Assembly (NCBI GenBank): GCA_003155135.1 | Contig: PMFN01000030.1 | Span: 7,772-71,771, forward strand | Source: Acidimicrobiaceae bacterium | GTDB taxonomy: Bacteria > Actinomycetota > Acidimicrobiia > Acidimicrobiales > RAAP-2 | Direction: 5' to 3' | Length of the DNA: 64,000 nt | Shown here: piece by piece, positions 51,946 through 64,000 of the stretch | Position numbering within the stretch: position 1 is the first letter of the stretch | Layout: the number at the start of each line of letters is the position of its first letter | Notes under the pieces: generated by a model | The model's input: only the letters and a program-made list of their open reading frames with translations | Told to the model about the DNA's origin: nothing | Databases searched by the model: none | Translations under genes and position numbers: made by a program

Positions 51946-52220
51946 GATGTCGCGGTCTTCCTGTGAGCCCCGGTCTCGAGCGGCACGAGATCAATCCCGC
52001 GTCCACCGAAGGGGTGGCAACGCAGCAGGCGGCGAAGAGCGAGCCGCCCGCCGCGGAACAGCCCGTGGCACTCGATCGCCTCTTCTGCGTACGCCGAACA
52101 CGACGGGTAGAACCGGCACGGCGAGACGGCCCCGGAGCGGAGCTGCTGGTAGCCGTGGATGGCCTTGAGGGCGGCCCGCTGGCCGGTGGTCAGCGCCGTG
52201 GGTGCAGCGACCGCGCTCAT
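51942..52220 (-). CDS. yidD: Membrane protein insertion efficiency factor YidD
   Basis: A 92-residue protein with the family core [22 protein letters not shown], then [12 protein letters not shown] and an [14 protein letters not shown] tail. It assists YidC-dependent insertion at the membrane face. Its ends overlap rnpA and yidC by 4 nt each. Confidence 0.94.
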   Translation of the reverse strand: MSAVAAPTALTTGQRAALKAIHGYQQLRSGAVSPCRFYPSCSAYAEEAIECHGLFRGGRLALRRLLRCHPFGGRGIDLVPLETGAHRKTATS

Positions 52221-52570
52221 GGCGCCGGCGACCCTGCGGCGCGCAATGCCGAGAGGCTGAGTTCGCGGAGCCTCGCGAACTCGAGGTCGGCTGCGGCTCG
52301 GTCGGTCGTGACCAGGTAGGCACCTTCTGCCAGCTCCGCTGCCCCTTCCCGGATCGCCTCACGGAGGCGGCGACGAAGGCGGTTACGCACGACGGCGTTG
52401 CCGCAGTGACGCGAAATTGCGAACCCGACCTCGACAAATGGGTCGTGGGCGGCCTCGGGGTTTGGGACGTACTTGACCCGGATCGGCCCGCGCGCGGCCC
52501 GACCGGCGGGCCGGCTGAGCGCCCGAAATGTCGAACGCTGGCGAATGCTCCCGAGGACTGGGGTGGTCAC
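52217..52570 (-). CDS. rnpA: Ribonuclease P protein component
   Basis: A 117-residue basic protein that assists the RNase P RNA in cutting tRNA 5' leaders. Signature [14 protein letters not shown] plus the preceding [13 protein letters not shown]. The GTG start lies 6 nt after the rpmH stop. Confidence 0.94.
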   Translation of the reverse strand: MTTPVLGSIRQRSTFRALSRPAGRAARGPIRVKYVPNPEAAHDPFVEVGFAISRHCGNAVVRNRLRRRLREAIREGAAELAEGAYLVTTDRAAADLEFARLRELSLSALRAAGSPAP

Positions 52571-52576
52571 GACGAC

Positions 52577-52711
52577 TCAGACAGTGAGCCGATGACGCCC
52601 TTTGAGCCGCCTCGCCTGCAGGATCGCTCGCCCGCCGCGCGTGGACATGCGCTTGCGGAACCCGTGCGTCTTCGCTCGTTTACGGGTGTTTGGTTGGTAG
52701 GTGCGCTTCAC
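52577..52711 (-). CDS. rpmH: 50S ribosomal protein L34
   Basis: A 44-residue reading frame, [20 protein letters not shown] and then [20 protein letters not shown], which is L34. GTG start at 52711 with GAAAGG upstream; TGA at 52577-52579. It is the first gene of the leftward rpmH-rnpA-yidD-yidC-jag-rsmG run, divergent from dnaA. Confidence 0.97.
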   Translation of the reverse strand: MKRTYQPNTRKRAKTHGFRKRMSTRGGRAILQARRLKGRHRLTV

Positions 52712-52901
52712 GTCAGTTGCCTTTCGCCTCTCCCGCCGGTCCGGAGACGGGACCGAATTTCTGGGAGGGCCATCACCCGCCCCACCAGGAAACAGGGCGT
52801 CGAAGGCGATGGCGCTCCACCGATGCTAGGCGCGATTGACCAATGCCACTAGTCGGGACCTCCGCCACGGTGTACGTTCGGGCCTCCACGGGCACGCGCT
52901 G

Positions 52902-52989
52902 TACTCCACACCTGTGGATCTGGCTGTGGATGGGCGGCCCGAGGGGCTTTCGGAGGAGCAGGTGGACAATACCGACGGGCTGTGGACGC
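52902..52989. promoter_or_regulatory. DnaA-box-like cluster upstream of and over the dnaA start
   Basis: Five 9-mers match TTGTCCACA or TTATCCACA in 7-8 of 9 positions: 52902-52910 (+), 52913-52921 (-), 52925-52933 (-), 52961-52969 (-, TTGTCCACC, 8/9) and 52981-52989 (-). Two form TCCACA-CC-TGTGGA at 52905-52918. They probably mediate autoregulation of dnaA and may be part of oriC. Confidence 0.55.
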
Positions 52990-54353
52990 GCTGCACAGCG
53001 TCGTTGCGTGAGCAGGTGTCCGACGCCACGTGGCAGATGTGGCTCTCGCCCATCGAGCCACTCAACTTCGAGGGCTCCGTCCTCACGCTCTCCGTGCCCA
53101 ACGCGGTCGTTCGAGAGCGCGTGTCGTCGCGCTTTTTGCCCATGATCCAAGACACCTTGGCGACCGTCGCCGGCGGGGACATCTCCGTCGAGCTCCAGGT
53201 GAGCGAGCGAGAGACGCCACCCAGCCTGCCCGCTCCCGAAGACCCGCCCGTCCAGACAGGACCCCAGAGCCGGGCGCAGTCGCGCTCGGTCGCGCGCAAC
53301 GCCGCTGCCAACCGGGAGACCCCCTCTGTCCAACTCGATCCCCGGTTCACCTTCGACACCTTCGTCGCCGCGTCGTCGAACCGCCTCGCCCACGCGGCCG
53401 CCCAATCCGTGGCCGAGATACCCGGCCGGTCCTACAACCCCCTGTTCATCTACGGTGCCTCGGGCCTGGGGAAAACCCATCTTCTCCACGCCATTGGCAA
53501 CTATGTCCAGGAGAACTACTCCCAGCACCGGATCCTCTACGTCACGACCGAGACGTTCCTGAACGACTTCGTCGACGCACTGCGCATGTCCGCCACGATC
53601 GCGTTCAAGCGCCGCTACCGGGAGTGCGACGTGCTCCTCATTGACGACATCCAGTTCATGGAGAACAAAGAAGGCCTCCAAGAGGAGTTCTTCCACACCT
53701 ACAACGACCTCCATGGTGCTGGAAAGCAGATCGTCCTCACCTCGGACCGTGCACCTCGCTCGATCGAGACGCTCGAGGACCGGCTCCGGAGCCGTTTCCT
53801 CTCGGGCCTGATCACCGAGATCGACCCCCCGGACCTCGAGACACGCCTGGCGATCCTGCGGACCAAGGCGGAATCCGACAGCGAGGACATCGCCGACGAC
53901 GTCTTGGAGTTCATCGCCACCCATGTGAAGGACAACATCCGCGAGCTCGAAGGGGCCCTCATCCGGGTGACCGCGTTCGCCAGCCTCAACGGGGAGCGGG
54001 TCTCGCTCGACCTCGCCGAGCGCGTCCTGGCCGACATCGTCTCAGCCGGGGAGCCACGCCGCGTCACCCCACAGATGATCCTCGACGCCACCGCCGCCTC
54101 CTACGGCTTCTCGGTCGAGAGCCTGATCGGCCCAAGCCGGACCAGGCCACTCGTGACCGCCCGCCAGGTCGCGATGTACCTCACCCGGAGCCTCACGGAC
54201 TACAGCTACCCCGCCATCGCCCGGGTCTTCGGTGGTCGCGACCACACGACGGTCATCCACGCTGTCGAGAAGATCTCCGGGCAGATGAAGGAGCGCCGGC
54301 AGATCTACGAGCAGGTCACCGTCCTGCTGCTCGAGCTGCGGTCCGGCTCATGA
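52962..54353 (+). CDS. dnaA: Chromosomal replication initiator DnaA
   Basis: A AAA+ initiator of 463 residues. Domain I begins LWTRCTASLREQVSDATWQMWL; linker to about 120; Walker A GASGLGKT (165-172), Walker B VLLIDDIQF, and domain IV with GGRDHTTVIHAVEKI. The frame is open to 52836, but GTG 52962 is preferred because GGAGGAG lies upstream and family alignment begins there. Flanking non-coding DNA on both sides has DnaA-box-like sites. Confidence 0.97.
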   Translation: MDNTDGLWTRCTASLREQVSDATWQMWLSPIEPLNFEGSVLTLSVPNAVVRERVSSRFLPMIQDTLATVAGGDISVELQVSERETPPSLPAPEDPPVQTGPQSRAQSRSVARNAAANRETPSVQLDPRFTFDTFVAASSNRLAHAAAQSVAEIPGRSYNPLFIYGASGLGKTHLLHAIGNYVQENYSQHRILYVTTETFLNDFVDALRMSATIAFKRRYRECDVLLIDDIQFMENKEGLQEEFFHTYNDLHGAGKQIVLTSDRAPRSIETLEDRLRSRFLSGLITEIDPPDLETRLAILRTKAESDSEDIADDVLEFIATHVKDNIRELEGALIRVTAFASLNGERVSLDLAERVLADIVSAGEPRRVTPQMILDATAASYGFSVESLIGPSRTRPLVTARQVAMYLTRSLTDYSYPAIARVFGGRDHTTVIHAVEKISGQMKERRQIYEQVTVLLLELRSGS

Positions 54354-54661
54354 CGACACGGCGCGCACTGGGGACAAGCCCCCGCCAGCCTGTGGAGCAC
54401 GATGCTTCGGCCTGGGGATCACCCCCCCATGTGTCCACAGGATCGGGCGGTGCCGCCGGCGGCACGCGACGGTCGTCCCCCATTGGCACCAACCCGGTGG
54501 ATGACCATATGCGCGGTGACCTGCGAAAATCCCGTATCGTCCACAATCCCCAGCCCTTACTACCTCTAAAGAGATATCTCTCCCTGCTCGGAATTCGTAG
54601 TGCGTGTGGACTGCGCCGAATCACCTGAGCCTCTGAGATCCCAGCGAAAGGAACCAATCCG
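54354..54661. other. Candidate oriC between dnaA and dnaN
   Basis: A 308-nt gene-free region with DnaA-box-like 9-mers: 54369-54377 (-, TTGTCCCCA), 54391-54399 (-, 7/9), 54431-54439 (+, GTGTCCACA), 54537-54545 (+, TCGTCCACA) and 54605-54613 (-, 7/9); those given as sequence match TTGTCCACA in 8 of 9. An AT-rich patch at about 54555-54595 with palindrome AGAGATATCTCT (54570-54581) could be the unwinding element. The dnaA-dnaN gap is the usual actinobacterial oriC position. Confidence 0.65.
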
Positions 54662-55780
54662 GTGAAGTTCCGGTCAGAACGCGACTCTCTTGTCGAAGCA
54701 CTCGCCACCGCCGGGCGCGCCGTTGGTGGGCGCGGGTCGTCGGCATCCGCGGTGCTCTCGGGCCTCTTGTTGTCCTGTGAGGGAAATCACCTTGCGGTCA
54801 CCGGTACCGACCTCGACCTCACCATCCGCTTCGATCTCGAGATCATCGGGATCGAGGACGGGTCCTGCGTCGTGCCCGCCCGCCTCGTAGCGGACATCGT
54901 CCGCTCGCTCGAGCCCGGGGCAGTCACGGTCGAGTCGACGGAGGACAAGGTTGAGATCTCGGCGGCTCGGTCGCGTTTCGGGCTGCGGTCCTACCCGGTG
55001 GTGGAGTTCCCCCCGATGCAGCCACCGAGCGAGCCCGGCACCCACCTGGCCGCACCAGTGCTCGCCGAGGGCCTGCGCCAGGTCGTCCGTGCCGCGTCGA
55101 CCGACGACGCCCGTCCCCTGCTCACCGGTGTGCTCATGACCAACGAGGGCGGCACCGTCCGCCTGGTCGCAACCGACTCCTACCGCCTTGCCCTGCGGGA
55201 CCTGGCGGGGACCTCGGGCTTCGACGACGAGACGGAGATCCTGGTCCCCGCCCGGGCGCTCGCCGAGCTGCAGCGAATCCCCTTCCCGGCAACCGGCGGC
55301 GGAGAGGAGCCGAGCGTCGGCGTGCTCACCGGACCCCACGAGATCACCTTCACCACCGGGTCGGTCAGGATCAGCACCAGGCTGCTCGATGGCAGCTACC
55401 CCGACTACCGCCAACTGATCCCGGACCACTACCCGAACCGCCTGCACCTTGGGAAGGAATCGCTCCTCGGGGCGCTGCGCCGGGTGCGCCTGCTGGTTCG
55501 GGACAACACCACCCCGGTGCGCCTGGCCATGCGGGCCGGAGGGGTCGACCTGTTCGTCAACGCCACCGAGGTGGGCGACGCCAGCGAGACAGTCGACGGT
55601 GACTACACGGGCGAGGACCTGGTCATCGCCTTCAACCCGTCGTACCTCATCGACGGGGTCGAGGCCGTCATGGGCGACGAGGTGCTGATCGAGACGGCCG
55701 ACGCCGTGAAGCCGGCGACGGTGCGCGGCGCGGAGAAGGACGACTACCGCTACCTCCTCATGCCGGTGCGGGTCTCCTGA
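54662..55780 (+). CDS. dnaN: DNA polymerase III beta subunit (sliding clamp)
   Basis: The beta clamp, 372 residues in three similar domains. The start reads MKFRSERDSLVEALATAGRAV. The family segments LEPGAVTVESTEDKVEIS and LLTGVLMTNEGGTVRLVATDSYRLA follow. The C-terminal LLMPVRV is typical of the clamp end. GTG 54662 has AAAGGA upstream. recF follows after 37 nt. Confidence 0.97.
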   Translation: MKFRSERDSLVEALATAGRAVGGRGSSASAVLSGLLLSCEGNHLAVTGTDLDLTIRFDLEIIGIEDGSCVVPARLVADIVRSLEPGAVTVESTEDKVEISAARSRFGLRSYPVVEFPPMQPPSEPGTHLAAPVLAEGLRQVVRAASTDDARPLLTGVLMTNEGGTVRLVATDSYRLALRDLAGTSGFDDETEILVPARALAELQRIPFPATGGGEEPSVGVLTGPHEITFTTGSVRISTRLLDGSYPDYRQLIPDHYPNRLHLGKESLLGALRRVRLLVRDNTTPVRLAMRAGGVDLFVNATEVGDASETVDGDYTGEDLVIAFNPSYLIDGVEAVMGDEVLIETADAVKPATVRGAEKDDYRYLLMPVRVS

Positions 55781-55817
55781 CCGAGGTCGACCCCGTGGTG
55801 TTCGGCCGAGATCCTCT

Positions 55818-56919
55818 GTGAGCCTCGAGCAGCTCGAGCTCACCGCCTTCCGCTCGTTCGCGCACGTGCGCTTCGAGCCCGAACCGCAGGGCACCACGGT
55901 CATCGCCGGCCCGAACGGCTCGGGGAAGACCACCCTGCTCGAGGCGGTGGCCTATCTCGGGACGCAGCGCTCCTTTCGGGGAGCGCCACGAGAGGTGATG
56001 ATCAAGACCGGTGACGACCGTGCAGTGGTGCGAGCGTCACTGACGGGGCGCGACCACCACTTCCTGGTCGAAGCCGAGCTCGTCGCCGCCGGCCGGTCGC
56101 GCATCCAGGTCAACCGGCAACCCGCCCGCGACCGCCGCACCCTCGCCGAGGCGGTCCCGGTCACCGTCTTTTCGCCTGAGGACCTCGTAGTCGTGCGGGG
56201 CGCGCCGTCGGCGAGGCGCGACCTGCTCGACGACGCACTGGCGCTGCTCGACCCCAAGGCCGGCACGTTGCGCGACGAGGTCGACCGCATCCTTCGCCAG
56301 CGCACCGCCCTGCTCCGCCAGAGCTCGGGGCGACTCAGTGACGAGGTGGCGGTCACCCTCGACGTCTGGGACGAGCGGTTGGCCGAGGCGGGCGCGCGCC
56401 TCATCGACGCCAGAGAGCGCCTCAGCGCAGATCTCGAGCCGTTCGTCGACGCCTCCTACCAGGTGCTCGCCGGCGCATCGGGTGGCCTCGAGGCACCCGA
56501 TGGCGTCGCGCTCGAGTATCGCCGGTCCTTCGAAGGGGAGCTCGCCGTCGCCCTCGCCGGCGCGCGCCTCGACGACGTGCGCCGGGGCGTCTCCACTCTC
56601 GGCCCGCACCGCGACGACCTCCAGGTCAGCCTGGCCGGACGCGACGCGAGGCTCCAGGCCTCGCAGGGGGAGCAGCGCTGCATCGCGCTGGCGCTACGGC
56701 TCGCGGTCCACCACCTGGTGACCGAGCGCACCGCATTGGTGCCCATCTTGCTGCTCGACGACGTCTTCTCCGAGCTCGACCCTGCGAGGAGCCGGGCGCT
56801 GCTCGGTGAGCTGCCCTCTACACAGGCGCTGCTCACCACCGCCGTGCCCATCCCTGATGGCGTGGCCGTGGCAAGGATCCTCGACATTCGCTCCCTGGAC
56901 GGGGGAGGTGGAGTGGGCG

Positions 56920-56927
<8 letters not shown>
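55818..56927 (+). CDS. recF: DNA replication and repair protein RecF
   Basis: An SMC-like ATPase of 369 residues acting in gap repair with RecO and RecR. Walker A GPNGSGKT (31-38), signature region STLGPHRDDLQV near 255-266, and Walker B LLLDDVFSELD. GTG start; its stop lies 8 nt inside the DciA gene. Confidence 0.95.
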
Positions 56928-59324
<2,397 letters not shown>

Positions 59325-59341
59325 GGCGGCGGAATCGATTT

Positions 59342-61834
59342 ATGGCAAACGACAACGACGGACCGGCATCGACCGGCCAAGGCGGCGGGACCGGGGTCAC
59401 CGACCCGGTGATCGGCTTCATCGAGCCGATCGAGATCCAAGAGGAGATGGAGCGCTCGTTCCTCGAATACTCCATGTCGGTCATCGTCTCGCGGGCGCTC
59501 CCTGACGTCCGTGACGGGCTGAAGCCGGTCCACCGCAGGATCCTCTACTCGATGTTCGAGCAGAACCTTCTCCCGAACCGCCCGCACGTGAAGTGCGCGG
59601 CGGTCGTCGGAGAGGTCATGGGGCGCTACCACCCCCACGGTGACTCGTCGATCTACGACGCCTTGGTGCGCATGGTGCAGGACTTCAGCCTGCGCGAGCC
59701 GCTCATCGACGGGCACGGGAACTTCGGCGGCACCGGGCCCGACGAGGGCCCCGCCGCCATGCGCTACACCGAGGCCCGCCTCGCCCCCCTCGCCCTCGAG
59801 CTGATGGCGGGGATGGACGAAGACACCGTCGACCTCGTCCCCAACTACTCGAACTCCGACGACGAACCCGTCGTCCTCCCGGCGCGTTTTCCCAACCTGC
59901 TCGTCAACGGCTCGCAGGGCATCGCGGTGGGCATGGCCACGAACATCCCGCCGCACAACCTGGGCGAGGTGATCGACGCCACCATCCACTTGCTGGGAAA
60001 CCCTGACAGCACGCCCGACGACCTCATGGCCTTCGTGAAGGGTCCCGACTTCCCGACCGGCGCCCAGATCCTCGGTCGCCAAGGCATCATCGACGCGTAC
60101 CGGACCGGTCGCGGCTCGATCAAGATGCGCGCCGTCGCCGAGATCGAAGAAGGGCGTAACGACACCCGGATCACGATCACCGAGCTGCCGTACCAGACCT
60201 CGGTCGAGGTGGTCGAGCAGAAGATCCACGACCTGGTGAAGTCGGGCGATCTCGACGGCATCGCCGACACGCAGAACGACTCGGCAGGTCGCAAGCACCG
60301 CCTGGTCATCAAGTTGAAGCGCGACGCCAACGCCAACGTCGTGCTCAACAAGCTCTACAAGCACACCCCGCTGCAGACCAGCTTCGGGGTCAACACCCTG
60401 GCCCTGGTCGACGGCGTACCGCGCACCCTCAACCTCGCCCAGGTGCTGACGCACTACATCGCGCACCAGATCGAAGTGGTCACCCGGCGGACGCAGTTCC
60501 TGCTCGACAAGGCCCGCAAGCGGGCCCACATCGTCGAGGGACTGCTGCGCGCGCTCGACATGCTCGACGCGGTTATCGCCACCATCCGAAGCTCGGACGA
60601 CCGCGCCTCGGCCCTTGAGGCCCTGATGGCCGAGCCCTTCTCCTTCAGCGAGGAGCAGGGTCGGCACATCTTGGACATGACGCTCGGTCGCCTGACCCGG
60701 CTCGGGCGCGCCGAGCTCGACGAGGAGATGGCGAAGCTGCGCGAGACGATGGCCGCGCTCGAGTCGATCCTGGCCGACCCGGTGAAGCTGCGCGCCGTCA
60801 TCGCCGACGAGCTCGGCGAGATCCGCACCAAGTTCGCCAACGAGCGGCGCAGCATCATCACCCACGACCCGGGCGAGCTCGGCGTCGAGGACCTGATCGA
60901 CGACGAGGACATTGTGGTCACGATGACCGCCGCGTCGTACATCAAGTCGGTCTCGGCCACCGCCTTCCGCACGCAGGGCCGCGGTGGGCGCGGCGTCCAG
61001 GGCGCCCGCCTGAAGGAGGAGGACCTCGTCACCCACGTGGTCCATACCACCACGCACTCGTATCTGCTCCTGTTCTCCAACACCGGGCGCGTCTACCGCC
61101 TCCGGGGCCACGAGATCCCGATGAAGGAGCGCACGGCCAAGGGCACCGCCCTCGTCAACCTGTTGCCGCTCGCCCCCGGCGAGACCATCGCGGCCATCAT
61201 CCAGACCCGCGACTTCCCCGCGGACCAGTACCTGGTGTTCGCCACGGCCAACGGGCAGGTGAAGAAGACACCCTTCTCCGAGTACGACAAGTCACGACGC
61301 GAGGGTTTCATCGCCATCAACCTGCGCGACGGCGACGAGCTGGTGCGCGTGGTCTCGACCGCCGGCGAGGACGACCTCTTCGAGGTCACCGAGAAGGGGA
61401 TGACCATCCGCTTCTCGGAGAACGACGTGCGGGCCATGGGCCGAGACGCGGCGGGCGTGCGCGGCATCCGCCTGCGCGAGGACGACAAGGTCGTCTCGCT
61501 CGACGTGGCGCGCGATGACACCGACATCCTCATCGTCACCGACGCCGGCTACGGCAAGCGGACCAAGCTCGAACGCTTCAACCGCCAGACACGAGGCGGC
61601 CAAGGGGTGCGCGGGATCCGCCTGACGGCTCGGCGCGGCCGGGTGGTCGCCGCCTTCATGGTGAGCCTCGACGAGGAGATCCTCCTCGTTTCGACCGGCG
61701 GCGTGGTCATCCGCACGGCGGTGCGCGAGATCGCCTCCCAGGGCCGCGACGCCACCGGCGTGCGGGTCATGAACCTCGACGACGGACAGAGCGTGGCCGC
61801 AGTGGCGGCGGTCGTGGCCGAGAACGGCGACTGA
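59342..61834 (+). CDS. gyrA: DNA gyrase subunit A
   Basis: The cleavage subunit, 830 residues. The quinolone region reads [18 protein letters not shown] with S102 and D106 at the two positions most often mutated for resistance, both in the susceptible-type state. The catalytic tyrosine is Y142 in MRYTEAR. The C-terminal pinwheel has the GyrA-box-type sequence QGRGGRG near residue 540. ATG 59342 begins just after gyrB; the longer frame lies inside gyrB. Confidence 0.97.
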   Translation: MANDNDGPASTGQGGGTGVTDPVIGFIEPIEIQEEMERSFLEYSMSVIVSRALPDVRDGLKPVHRRILYSMFEQNLLPNRPHVKCAAVVGEVMGRYHPHGDSSIYDALVRMVQDFSLREPLIDGHGNFGGTGPDEGPAAMRYTEARLAPLALELMAGMDEDTVDLVPNYSNSDDEPVVLPARFPNLLVNGSQGIAVGMATNIPPHNLGEVIDATIHLLGNPDSTPDDLMAFVKGPDFPTGAQILGRQGIIDAYRTGRGSIKMRAVAEIEEGRNDTRITITELPYQTSVEVVEQKIHDLVKSGDLDGIADTQNDSAGRKHRLVIKLKRDANANVVLNKLYKHTPLQTSFGVNTLALVDGVPRTLNLAQVLTHYIAHQIEVVTRRTQFLLDKARKRAHIVEGLLRALDMLDAVIATIRSSDDRASALEALMAEPFSFSEEQGRHILDMTLGRLTRLGRAELDEEMAKLRETMAALESILADPVKLRAVIADELGEIRTKFANERRSIITHDPGELGVEDLIDDEDIVVTMTAASYIKSVSATAFRTQGRGGRGVQGARLKEEDLVTHVVHTTTHSYLLLFSNTGRVYRLRGHEIPMKERTAKGTALVNLLPLAPGETIAAIIQTRDFPADQYLVFATANGQVKKTPFSEYDKSRREGFIAINLRDGDELVRVVSTAGEDDLFEVTEKGMTIRFSENDVRAMGRDAAGVRGIRLREDDKVVSLDVARDDTDILIVTDAGYGKRTKLERFNRQTRGGQGVRGIRLTARRGRVVAAFMVSLDEEILLVSTGGVVIRTAVREIASQGRDATGVRVMNLDDGQSVAAVAAVVAENGD

Positions 61835-61837
61835 GGG

Positions 61838-62908
61838 TCAGGAGCCCTTCACGTAGGTGATGGTGGTGGGGGCGGCCTTCGGGAAGTAGAAGCCCACGAC
61901 CTTGTTGTCGACGGTCACGAGCGTCCGCCCCGACGCCGAGCCGATCTGGAGGGTGAGACCGGTGGTGACCGGGAACTTCTGGACGGCTCCGGCGGGCATG
62001 GTGGCGGCGAAGATGGCCCCGAAGTGGTCGGGCTCGGTCGCCTCCACCCAGCTCGGGCCGCCGTAGGGGGAGACCACGACGGTGAACGAGGGTGCGCGTA
62101 CCGTGACGGTGACCGCCGTCGGTGACGTGGTGGCCACGCTGTAGATCGGGGGAGCGGTGCTCGAGGTGTGCGAGCTCGTGGTGGTCGGTGTCGACGTGTC
62201 GCCGGTGGTGTGGACACCGGGGATGTGCAACGAGGTCAGCCAGTGCGGCCGCCAGTGGTCGGCCGCCAGACCTGCCGCCCCCAGCACGACGAGGATGCCG
62301 AGCGTCCAGACGGCCAGGCGGAGCACGAACTGTCCGCGCCGGCGCCGGCGCATCTTGATGGGGCGGCTCACCGCCGGTGTCTCGCCGGTGTCCAGCAGGG
62401 CTGAGGGGACCGGCGCGGTGTTGCCGAAGGTCCCGCCACTCGCCGCCATCGAAGTCTGGGTGACGAAGAAGCGGTCGACAGACTCGGCGGCGACGGCCTC
62501 GGTCGGTGGGTCGAGCACCTGGACGGACCCGGTCGTCGGGTCACTCGGCGCACTGGGCGCCGCCAGGGTGGCCGACGTGGCACTGAGCGCCTCAGCGAGG
62601 GATCGGTTGACCGAGGCGGATGGCCACAGATCGATCAAGAGCAACGCGTAGCGGTCACCGGGCAGGCCGAGGAAGTCGGCATAGTGGCGCAGCGCCTGGA
62701 GGGTCTCGACCCGGTCGGCGAGGCGGTCCACGGTCCCGCCCTCGAGCGCGTCGATCTGGGAGTAGGGGATCGACGTGGCGGTTGCCGCCTCTGCCAGGCC
62801 GACCCCGAGCCGTGTGCGCGCCCGCCGCAGGGTGGAGGCAACTTCGGGCAGGGTGGCAGGACCCTCATCGGGAGGGGGAGTCGGTGGACTCTCGCGATTG
62901 AGGATCAC
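61838..62908 (-). CDS. RodZ-like protein: helix-turn-helix, membrane span, DUF4115
   Basis: A 356-residue single-pass protein. An N-terminal HTH_25 domain (LPEVASTLRRARTRLGVGLAEAATATSIPYSQIDALE) is followed by an Ala/Ser/Pro-rich linker. One span follows (FVLRLAVWTLGILVVLGAAGLAA), then a Thr/Ser stretch and a C-terminal domain ending FYFPKAAPTTITYVKG, like DUF4115 of RodZ. RodZ links MreB to the elongation machinery. GTG 62908 is chosen for AGGGGG at good spacing; ATG 62938 is also in frame. It converges on gyrA with a 3-nt gap. Confidence 0.8.
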   Translation of the reverse strand: MILNRESPPTPPPDEGPATLPEVASTLRRARTRLGVGLAEAATATSIPYSQIDALEGGTVDRLADRVETLQALRHYADFLGLPGDRYALLLIDLWPSASVNRSLAEALSATSATLAAPSAPSDPTTGSVQVLDPPTEAVAAESVDRFFVTQTSMAASGGTFGNTAPVPSALLDTGETPAVSRPIKMRRRRRGQFVLRLAVWTLGILVVLGAAGLAADHWRPHWLTSLHIPGVHTTGDTSTPTTTSSHTSSTAPPIYSVATTSPTAVTVTVRAPSFTVVVSPYGGPSWVEATEPDHFGAIFAATMPAGAVQKFPVTTGLTLQIGSASGRTLVTVDNKVVGFYFPKAAPTTITYVKGS

Positions 62909-63087
62909 TGACACCCCCTGTCGCCCTGGGCTTGGCATCGAGCGTACCCTGAAGGCCCCGCGAACAAGCTGCAACCAGCGATGCCGCTGCGCTGGGCCGA
63001 TGTCCTACCCTGGGCACGAAGCGGCGCCTGGCGCCCGGTCGTCCGGCGCGGGGGAACCTCTGTGACCGCTCACCTCGGGAAGGCCGC

Positions 63088-64000
63088 ATGAACTCATTGC
63101 TCGTGATCGGCTTCATCGGCGGGCTGATCACCGGCATCTCCCCTTGCGTGATCCCCGTCGTCCCGGTGATCGCTGCCGGCGGCTCGGCGGGGGGAAGCCG
63201 ACGGCGCCCCTTCGCCATCATCGGCGGCATGGTGGCCAGCTTCTCGCTGTTCACCCTGGTCGGCGGCTCGCTGCTCTCGTACCTGGGCCTCCCCGCCGAC
63301 TTCCTGCGCAACCTCGGCCTGGCCCTCCTCTTCGTCCTCGCACTCGGGCTGCTGATCCCGAAGGTGGGGGAGCTCCTCGCGATCCCCTTCTCCCGGTTGG
63401 GCCTCGGCCGCCAGTCCTCGTCGACCAGCGGGCTGGTACTCGGGATGAGCCTCGGGCTCGTCTTCGTGCCGTGCGCGGGCCCCGTGCTGGCGGCCATCTC
63501 GGTGGTGGCCGCGACCCACCGGGTCGGATGGTCCTCCGTGGTGCTCACCGTCTCGTATGCGGCGGGAGCGGCCGTCCCCCTGCTCGTGCTGGCCATCGTG
63601 GCCCAGCGGAGCACCGAGGGCTTCGCCTCGCTGCGTGACCATGCACCATTGGTGCGAAGGATTGCCGGGGGAGTCCTCGCGCTCGCCGCCCTTGCACTCG
63701 CACTCAATCTGACGCGCCCGCTGCAGACATCGGTGCCGGGTTACACGAGTGCCCTCGAGGACCACATCGAGTCGAGCCCCGCAGCCGAGCACCAGCTCCA
63801 GACCCTCACTGGCGAGCGGCCGAACCACTTTGCCGCGCGCCAGGCGGTGGCGGCGGGCGCCCTGCCCGACCTCGGCGTCGCCCCCCAGTTCACGGGTATC
63901 ACCGCGTGGCTGCACACCCCGGGCGGCAAGCCGCTGTCGCTCTCGTCCCTCGCCGGCAAGGTCGTCCTCGTCGACTTTTGGACCTACTCGTGCATCAACT
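63088..64000 (+). CDS. CcdA-like membrane protein fused to a thioredoxin-like domain, 3' truncated by the window
   Basis: ATG 63088 (GGAAGG upstream) opens a frame that runs off the window. Residues 1-210 are a DsbD/CcdA-type membrane domain with redox cysteines in [11 protein letters not shown] and [12 protein letters not shown] linker and then a TlpA-like domain follow ([25 protein letters not shown]), cut off where the second active-site Cys would be. This DipZ-type fusion moves electrons across the membrane to extracytoplasmic thiols or cytochrome c maturation. It is divergent from the RodZ-like gene. Confidence 0.88.
   Translation, partial: MNSLLVIGFIGGLITGISPCVIPVVPVIAAGGSAGGSRRRPFAIIGGMVASFSLFTLVGGSLLSYLGLPADFLRNLGLALLFVLALGLLIPKVGELLAIPFSRLGLGRQSSSTSGLVLGMSLGLVFVPCAGPVLAAISVVAATHRVGWSSVVLTVSYAAGAAVPLLVLAIVAQRSTEGFASLRDHAPLVRRIAGGVLALAALALALNLTRPLQTSVPGYTSALEDHIESSPAAEHQLQTLTGERPNHFAARQAVAAGALPDLGVAPQFTGITAWLHTPGGKPLSLSSLAGKVVLVDFWTYSCIN

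Noticed and set aside
54621-54640. CTGAGCCTCTGAGA resembling part of a thiamine riboswitch
   Set aside because: The second conserved TPP-box element is absent and the downstream gene is dnaN.

Overview
The window is GC-rich DNA from an actinobacterium and contains the chromosome's replication origin neighbourhood. The gene order from about 33 kb to 62 kb is the conserved actinobacterial origin block: pcnA, a DUF6049 protein, murJ, trxB, trxA, a CwlM-like protein, parB, parA, rsmG, jag, yidC, yidD, rnpA, rpmH, dnaA, dnaN, recF, dciA (DUF721), gyrB, gyrA. A second conserved actinobacterial block, rpsF-ssb-rpsR-rplI-dnaB with DUF5318, padR and ino1, lies at 25.7-32.5 kb. Several pieces differ from the mycobacterial layout as I remember it: no sigM and no Nudix gene beside pcnA, a short MurJ, a panB insertion, and extra degV and ATP-grasp genes. 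This suggests a lineage outside Mycobacteriales, possibly Acidimicrobiia-like. That placement is an inference.

Layout. 0-25.6 kb is accessory and metabolic: a truncated cell-wall amidase, GH15 glycosidase, SDRs, glutamate decarboxylase, an orphan OmpR-type regulator, PrxQ, a steroid-dehydrogenase-like SDR, a YHS-tailed permease, two MFS exporters, rlmN, TauE/SafE, a Nudix hydrolase, a secreted tandem CAP-like protein, a membrane-anchored GH43 pair, a Baeyer-Villiger-type monooxygenase and a divergent TetR/MFS pair. 25.7-32.5 kb is the rpsF-dnaB block, panB, padR and ino1. 33-42 kb is envelope and redox: pcnA, DUF6049, murJ, degV, trxB, trxA and cwlM. 42-45.5 kb is a three-gene ATP-grasp/alpha-E/transglutaminase operon. 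45.5-52.7 kb holds parB, parA, three parS sites and the leftward rsmG-rpmH run. 52.9-62 kb is dnaA to gyrA, with DnaA-box-like sites on both sides of dnaA. The window ends with a RodZ-like protein and a truncated CcdA/thioredoxin fusion.

How the parts work together. DnaA, DnaN, RecF, DciA, DnaB, SSB and gyrase make up much of the initiation and elongation machinery. ParA, ParB and parS segregate the origin. RnpA, RpmH, YidC and YidD serve RNA processing, ribosomes and membrane insertion. MurJ, the CwlM-like protein and RodZ belong to wall synthesis and shape.

The most informative non-coding signal is a repeated promoter arrangement. A TANNNT hexamer ends 6-7 nt before the start codon of at least twelve reading frames that lack a Shine-Dalgarno sequence, which points to widespread leaderless transcription and fixes several starts. 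One of these frames is a 22-codon ORF that ends by overlapping the start of the YHS permease. Other notable signals are a parS inside the parA reading frame, a 32-bp perfect palindrome centred on another parS just after rsmG, and exact operator-like inverted repeats at the padR and tetR promoters. No tRNA or rRNA gene, insertion sequence, prophage or CRISPR array was seen.
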